From positions 24,631,001-24,695,000 of the forward strand of contig NC_092580.1 of the NCBI RefSeq assembly GCF_037975245.1: a stretch of DNA of 64,000 bases, in the 5' to 3' direction. Within the stretch, counting starts at the first letter, position 1, and each line of letters opens with the position of its first letter. Both the position numbers and the translations under genes were made by a program. This document shows positions 60,449-64,000 of this stretch, in pieces. The stretch comes from Apostichopus japonicus. Its lineage: Eukaryota > Echinodermata > Holothuroidea > Aspidochirotida > Stichopodidae. Below the pieces are notes generated by a model. The model searched no databases. It saw only the letters and a list, made by a program, of their open reading frames with translations, and was not told where the DNA came from.

Positions 60449-61689
60449 ACAAGAGCATCAATGATGCAGTATCTCAATACTGGAAGTTCGAATTTCGATT
60501 CCTAGTTTCATATCTTTGCTCTGTCTCTACAATTATCAATATCAATATATATAATATTTTTGGTCATATAGTTTGACGTCAATGACAACAGTCAAATAAG
60601 AAGAGGCGAACAACTCGACCATATTCTTGATGCCCACCTTGAGAAAGCTAGGCCTATCGACCTACTGTACGTTACTGTAGACTGTAGTGGTGACTACCAT
60701 CAAAACTGTGTACACTTCCAAGTATCAAAACAACCCACGTTTTTCCTTCTCAATAATTTTGACATGAAGATTTCGTGGATTTATGACTTGGAAAAAATAA
60801 TGTACAAGTAGATTACAAGTTTTTAATTGAAAGTGATGGGTGGCCTCCTCCTCTCCTTATAGCCACTCCAGTTCCTCTCCATTTTAATATTTTCTTTTAA
60901 TTCTTTGAATATTTGATGTCAAACATCACAGGTTCAAAAGAAAGCTAAACATACTTCTTATAACCTTATAGTTATACATCTTATATCCTTATAAATAAAA
61001 CATAAACTTATCCAATTTTTATAGTCTTATAAAAGTTGTGATGCTATGGCTGACTCCTCTTTTATACATACTCCAGTGAAAATAAAATGTGATAGATTAT
61101 AATTTTTGTTCTTAATTCTTTTTTTCTTTTTTTGGGGGGGGGGGGGTTAAAGAAATATACCAAACAAGCTGTTAATTCATAATGATGCTTCATTCTAGAA
61201 ATGCACAATATACACTCTATTCCAAATTAATAGTTGTTGTATTATACCATTCACATTATGTTAAATTTATGGAGTCACAGTTAAAATATTGGAAACTTAA
61301 GTTAAAGTTAAAGTTGGAAACTTAAGTTAAAATTAAAACACACTGTAAGGCAATCGAACAAACTTGCTGCACCCTGGCCCAAAACTGCCTGAACACCACC
61401 AGTACAATGCTAATGTGGCTATTACTAAATGAAGGCCTAATATAGGATGCACTACTGTAGGCCTAGCCTAAACTTGTAAACACAACAATGTGTATACGTA
61501 ATTATACAAAAATACCTGATGGGCAATCAAACAAACTTATCATGACTCTTGCTCTGAAAAACTACCTGAACAACAGTACAATCCTTAAATTGATATTACT
61601 AAAACCATGGAGCTATAAACAGACGAAGTCCTAATATAAATTAAATGTAGTACGACAATGTGTATGAAATTAGTGTGCAATGCACTACC
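60449..61689 (+). repeat. Local direct duplication, copy 1
   Basis: Matches 61724-62845 in order: gcatcaatgatgcagtatct, tttgacgtcaatgacaa, aagaggcgaacaactcgacc, caaaacaacccacgttttt, ttcaaaagaaagctaaacat, tgtatacgtaattatac and a shared end near gcaatgcacta. Identity is high but with many small differences. It includes a G-run at 61134-61146 not seen in the other copy. Confidence 0.85.
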
Positions 61690-61723
61690 AGTACCAGCAG
61701 CATATCTCACAACAGTACAGAAA

Positions 61724-62845
61724 ACAAGAGCATCAATGATGCAGTATCTCAATACTGGAAGTTTTAATTTTGATTCCTAATTTCAAATCTTTGCTCTGTC
61801 TCTACAATTATCAATATCAATCATGGTACAACAAATACATAACTTGCATTTTTGCTACTTTGCCACGAATAGTCTCTGCAGGTTACACTTTATCCTGCTA
61901 GTCTTGCCTTTAGCGCTCATTGCCTGTTAGTCGAAAGAACGACATTGCAAGGTTTAGTAATGTCAAAGAATACCCAAGAACTTGTTTTTTATGTGGTATC
62001 CTTCATCTTAGGTTAGTCTCTGTTGGACTTTTTGGTCATATAGTTTGACGTCAATGACAATGTTCAGCCAAATTAGAAGAGGCGAACAACTCGACCATAT
62101 TCTTGATGCCTGCCTTGAGAGCTAGGCCTATTGACCTACTGTATGTTACTGTAGTGGTGACTACCATCAAAACTGTGTCCATTTCTAGATATCAAAACAA
62201 CCCACGTTTTTCCATCTCAATTTTTTGGACATGAAGATTTCATGGATTTATGACTTGGAAAAAAATAATGTAAAAGAAGATTACAAGTTTTCATATGCAA
62301 GTGATGGGTGGCCTCCTCTTCCCCTAATAGCCACCTCAGTTCCTCTCCATTTTGTTATTTTATTTTAATTCTTTGTACATTTGATGTCAAACATTACAGG
62401 TTCAAAAGAAAGCTAAACATACTTCATATAACCTTATACATCTTATATCCTTATAAATAAAACATAACCTTATACAATTTTTATAGTCTTATAAAAGTTG
62501 TGATGCTATGGCCGGCTCCTCTTTTATACATACCCATCAAACAAACTTACCCTGGTCCTTCCTAGGAAAAGCTGTCTGAACACCAGTACAATGCTAATGT
62601 GGCTAGGCCTATCACTGAAAGCCTAATAGGCCTAGGCTTATATATATATATTTTTTTAAATGCACAAGGCCTACAGTAAGTAGCCTTCAGAAATACAAGA
62701 ATGTGTATACGTAATTATACAAAATACATGAAGGGCAATCAAACAAACCTATCATGGCCCTTGCTCTGAAAAGCTACCTGAACACCAGTACTATCCTTAA
62801 ATGGAATTCAGCAGTACAGAATGTAATTAGCATGCAATACACTAA
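61724..62845 (+). repeat. Local direct duplication, copy 2, with about 208-bp extra segment
   Basis: Second copy of 60449-61689. Compared with copy 1 it has an additional segment at about 61821-62028 between tatcaatatcaat and tttttggtcatatag. It also lacks part of the middle region present in copy 1. No gene is seen in either copy. Confidence 0.85.
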
Positions 62846-62879
62846 CACCTCGCGTACCTAACTACACTACAGAAATTGG

Positions 62880-63484
62880 TCGCGAGCGTAGCCATTTTCG
62901 TGTAGCTGTTATGAGTCATAGCCAATCTGCTACAAAACAGACTTGGGGGCGGGGCTTAATCATCAAAAACGGACCTTTTTACTAATAGTAGGGGCGGCAG
63001 CTCAGTGTTGTTTTAAGAAAGAAAAATCATTTAAACATCAAATAAAGCAAATAAAAGCCATAAAATGTCATATACAGGTAGTAAAATTCTTATTAATACC
63101 TACCTGTAAACAACAAATGAAAGTTTAAAATGTTAATAAAATATATAATACATAGGACCCTATCTTAGACGATACAACTGTTGAAAGACAGTTCTATTCT
63201 ATTCTCTGTCATAAAACATAAGTTTTGGAGCGTGTGCAAAACAGGTTTGCCAAAGTGTGTTTTCAGTCGAAATTGGCCCGATTTGGACATAAATCGGTGA
63301 AAAAGTCACAGAATGAGATACAATTCTGGAATAAAAAATAGTAACTTTTGTTGGTCTATATGATATATTCTTGCTCTGGAAATTCCAGAGAAAAAGAACT
63401 TTGTTTGAAGACGCTGAAAAATTTTTAAGAGAAGAGAGAGTCCCACTTACTGTTACAATATCTCTATACATGTAATGTATTGAG
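62880..63484 (+). repeat. Tandem duplication unit 1 (A block plus B block)
   Basis: The A block (tcgcgag, gccattttcg, then one 45-bp element at 62913-62957 ending ggcggggctt) is followed, after about 230 bp, by the B block (63220-63484: gcgtgtgcaaaa, ttggacataaatcggtgaaa, gaagacgctgaaaaattttt, gagagagtcccacttactg). The B block recurs 522 bp downstream. Confidence 0.85.
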
Positions 63485-63492
63485 ATAATTAG

Positions 63493-64000
63493 TCGCGAGG
63501 GTGGCCATTTTCGTATATCTAACATGTAGCTGCCATGAGTCCTAACCAATCTGCTACAAACCAGAATTGGAGGCGGGGCTTGAGTCATTGCCAATCTGCT
63601 ACAAACCAGACTTGGAGGCGGGGCTTGAGTCATTGCCAATCTGCTACAAACCAGACTTGGAGGCGGGGCTTGAGTCATTGCCAATCTGCTACAAACCAAA
63701 CTTGGAGGCGGGGCTTAATTATCAAAAACAAGGAAACAAACAAGTTTTGTAGCGTGTGCAAAAAAGCCTTGGTTCAATGGTTTTTCAGAGGGATTTGGCC
63801 AAATTTGGACATAAATCGGTGAAAAAGTCATGGAATGAGATACAATTCTGGAATAAAAAATAGTAACTTTTGTTGGCCTATATGATATATGCTTCCTCTG
63901 GAAATTTCAGAGAAAAAGAACTTCGTATGAAGACGCTGAAAAATTTTTTAAGAGAAGAGAGAGTCCCACTTACTGTTACAATATCTCTATACATGTAATG
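63493..64000 (+). repeat. Tandem duplication unit 2, running off the window
   Basis: The A block starts at 63493 (tcgcgag, ggccattttcg), contains the 45-bp tandem repeat, and is followed by the B block (63742 to the end). The B block matches 63220-63478 at an offset of 522 bp with few differences. The array may continue beyond the window. Confidence 0.88.
63537..63716 (+). repeat. 45-bp tandem repeat, four copies
   Basis: Copies start at 63537, 63582, 63627 and 63672. Each reads gagtcattgccaatctgc, then a Gln/Leu/Glu-type stretch ending ggaggcggggctt. The GGCGGGGC core is Sp1/GC-box-like. A fifth, lone copy lies at 62913-62957. Frames opened across it are repeat artefacts. Confidence 0.95.

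Noticed and set aside
63199-63822. Repetitive frames with SLVCSRLAMTQAPPP- or SATNQTWRRGL-type units
   Set aside because: They translate the 45-bp tandem repeat, which keeps several frames open because 45 is divisible by three.

Overview
The window looks like a piece of a metazoan nuclear genome, most likely a marine deuterostome such as an echinoderm. Both recognisable genes are split by GT-AG introns and encode animal-type proteins (DPM3 and NCKIPSD/SPIN90). Intergenic DNA is crowded with hAT-type DNA transposon remnants, a tRNA-derived SINE and simple repeats, and is rich in the octamer TAGGCCTA and close variants. The echinoderm assignment is an inference from that general texture, not from a match.

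Layout. (1) 1-28106 is one uninterrupted satellite array of a 164-bp unit, about 171 copies and very homogeneous. It starts outside the window and stops abruptly at 28106. On the minus strand each unit carries tRNA-like A-box and B-box motifs followed by T runs. (2) 28393-29420 is a second, unrelated tandem array with a 105-bp unit. Each unit contains a long interrupted hairpin, and the array ends in a fold-back palindrome where its orientation flips. (3) 29660-36536 is a graveyard of DNA transposons: a 623-bp MITE with an 8-9-bp target duplication, a hAT-like element with a second hAT-like element nested inside it, and a 2.76-kb hAT-like element with a perfect 8-bp target duplication that contains two back-to-back inverted-repeat modules. 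(4) 37114-37562 is a minisatellite. (5) 39329-41564 (+) is a complete four-exon DPM3 gene. (6) 42707-43894 is a dispersed repeat. (7) 46338-55562 (-) is a complete ten-exon NCKIPSD/SPIN90 gene whose exons join in one frame to 618 residues. A tRNA-derived SINE lies antisense in its fourth intron. (8) 55918-58171 holds a 135-nt purine tract and several short hAT elements. (9) 60449-64000 is made of local tandem duplications, including a 45-bp tandem repeat and a duplication of about 522-bp period that runs off the end.

The two genes are convergent and functionally unrelated as far as known: DPM3 anchors dolichol-phosphate-mannose synthase in the ER membrane, and SPIN90 is a cytoplasmic Arp2/3 regulator. 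I see no operon, CRISPR array, or bacterial or viral gene set. The most unusual content is the repeat biology: the 28-kb satellite with Pol III-like internal motifs, the hairpin satellite with a fold-back end, and the paired inverted-repeat modules.
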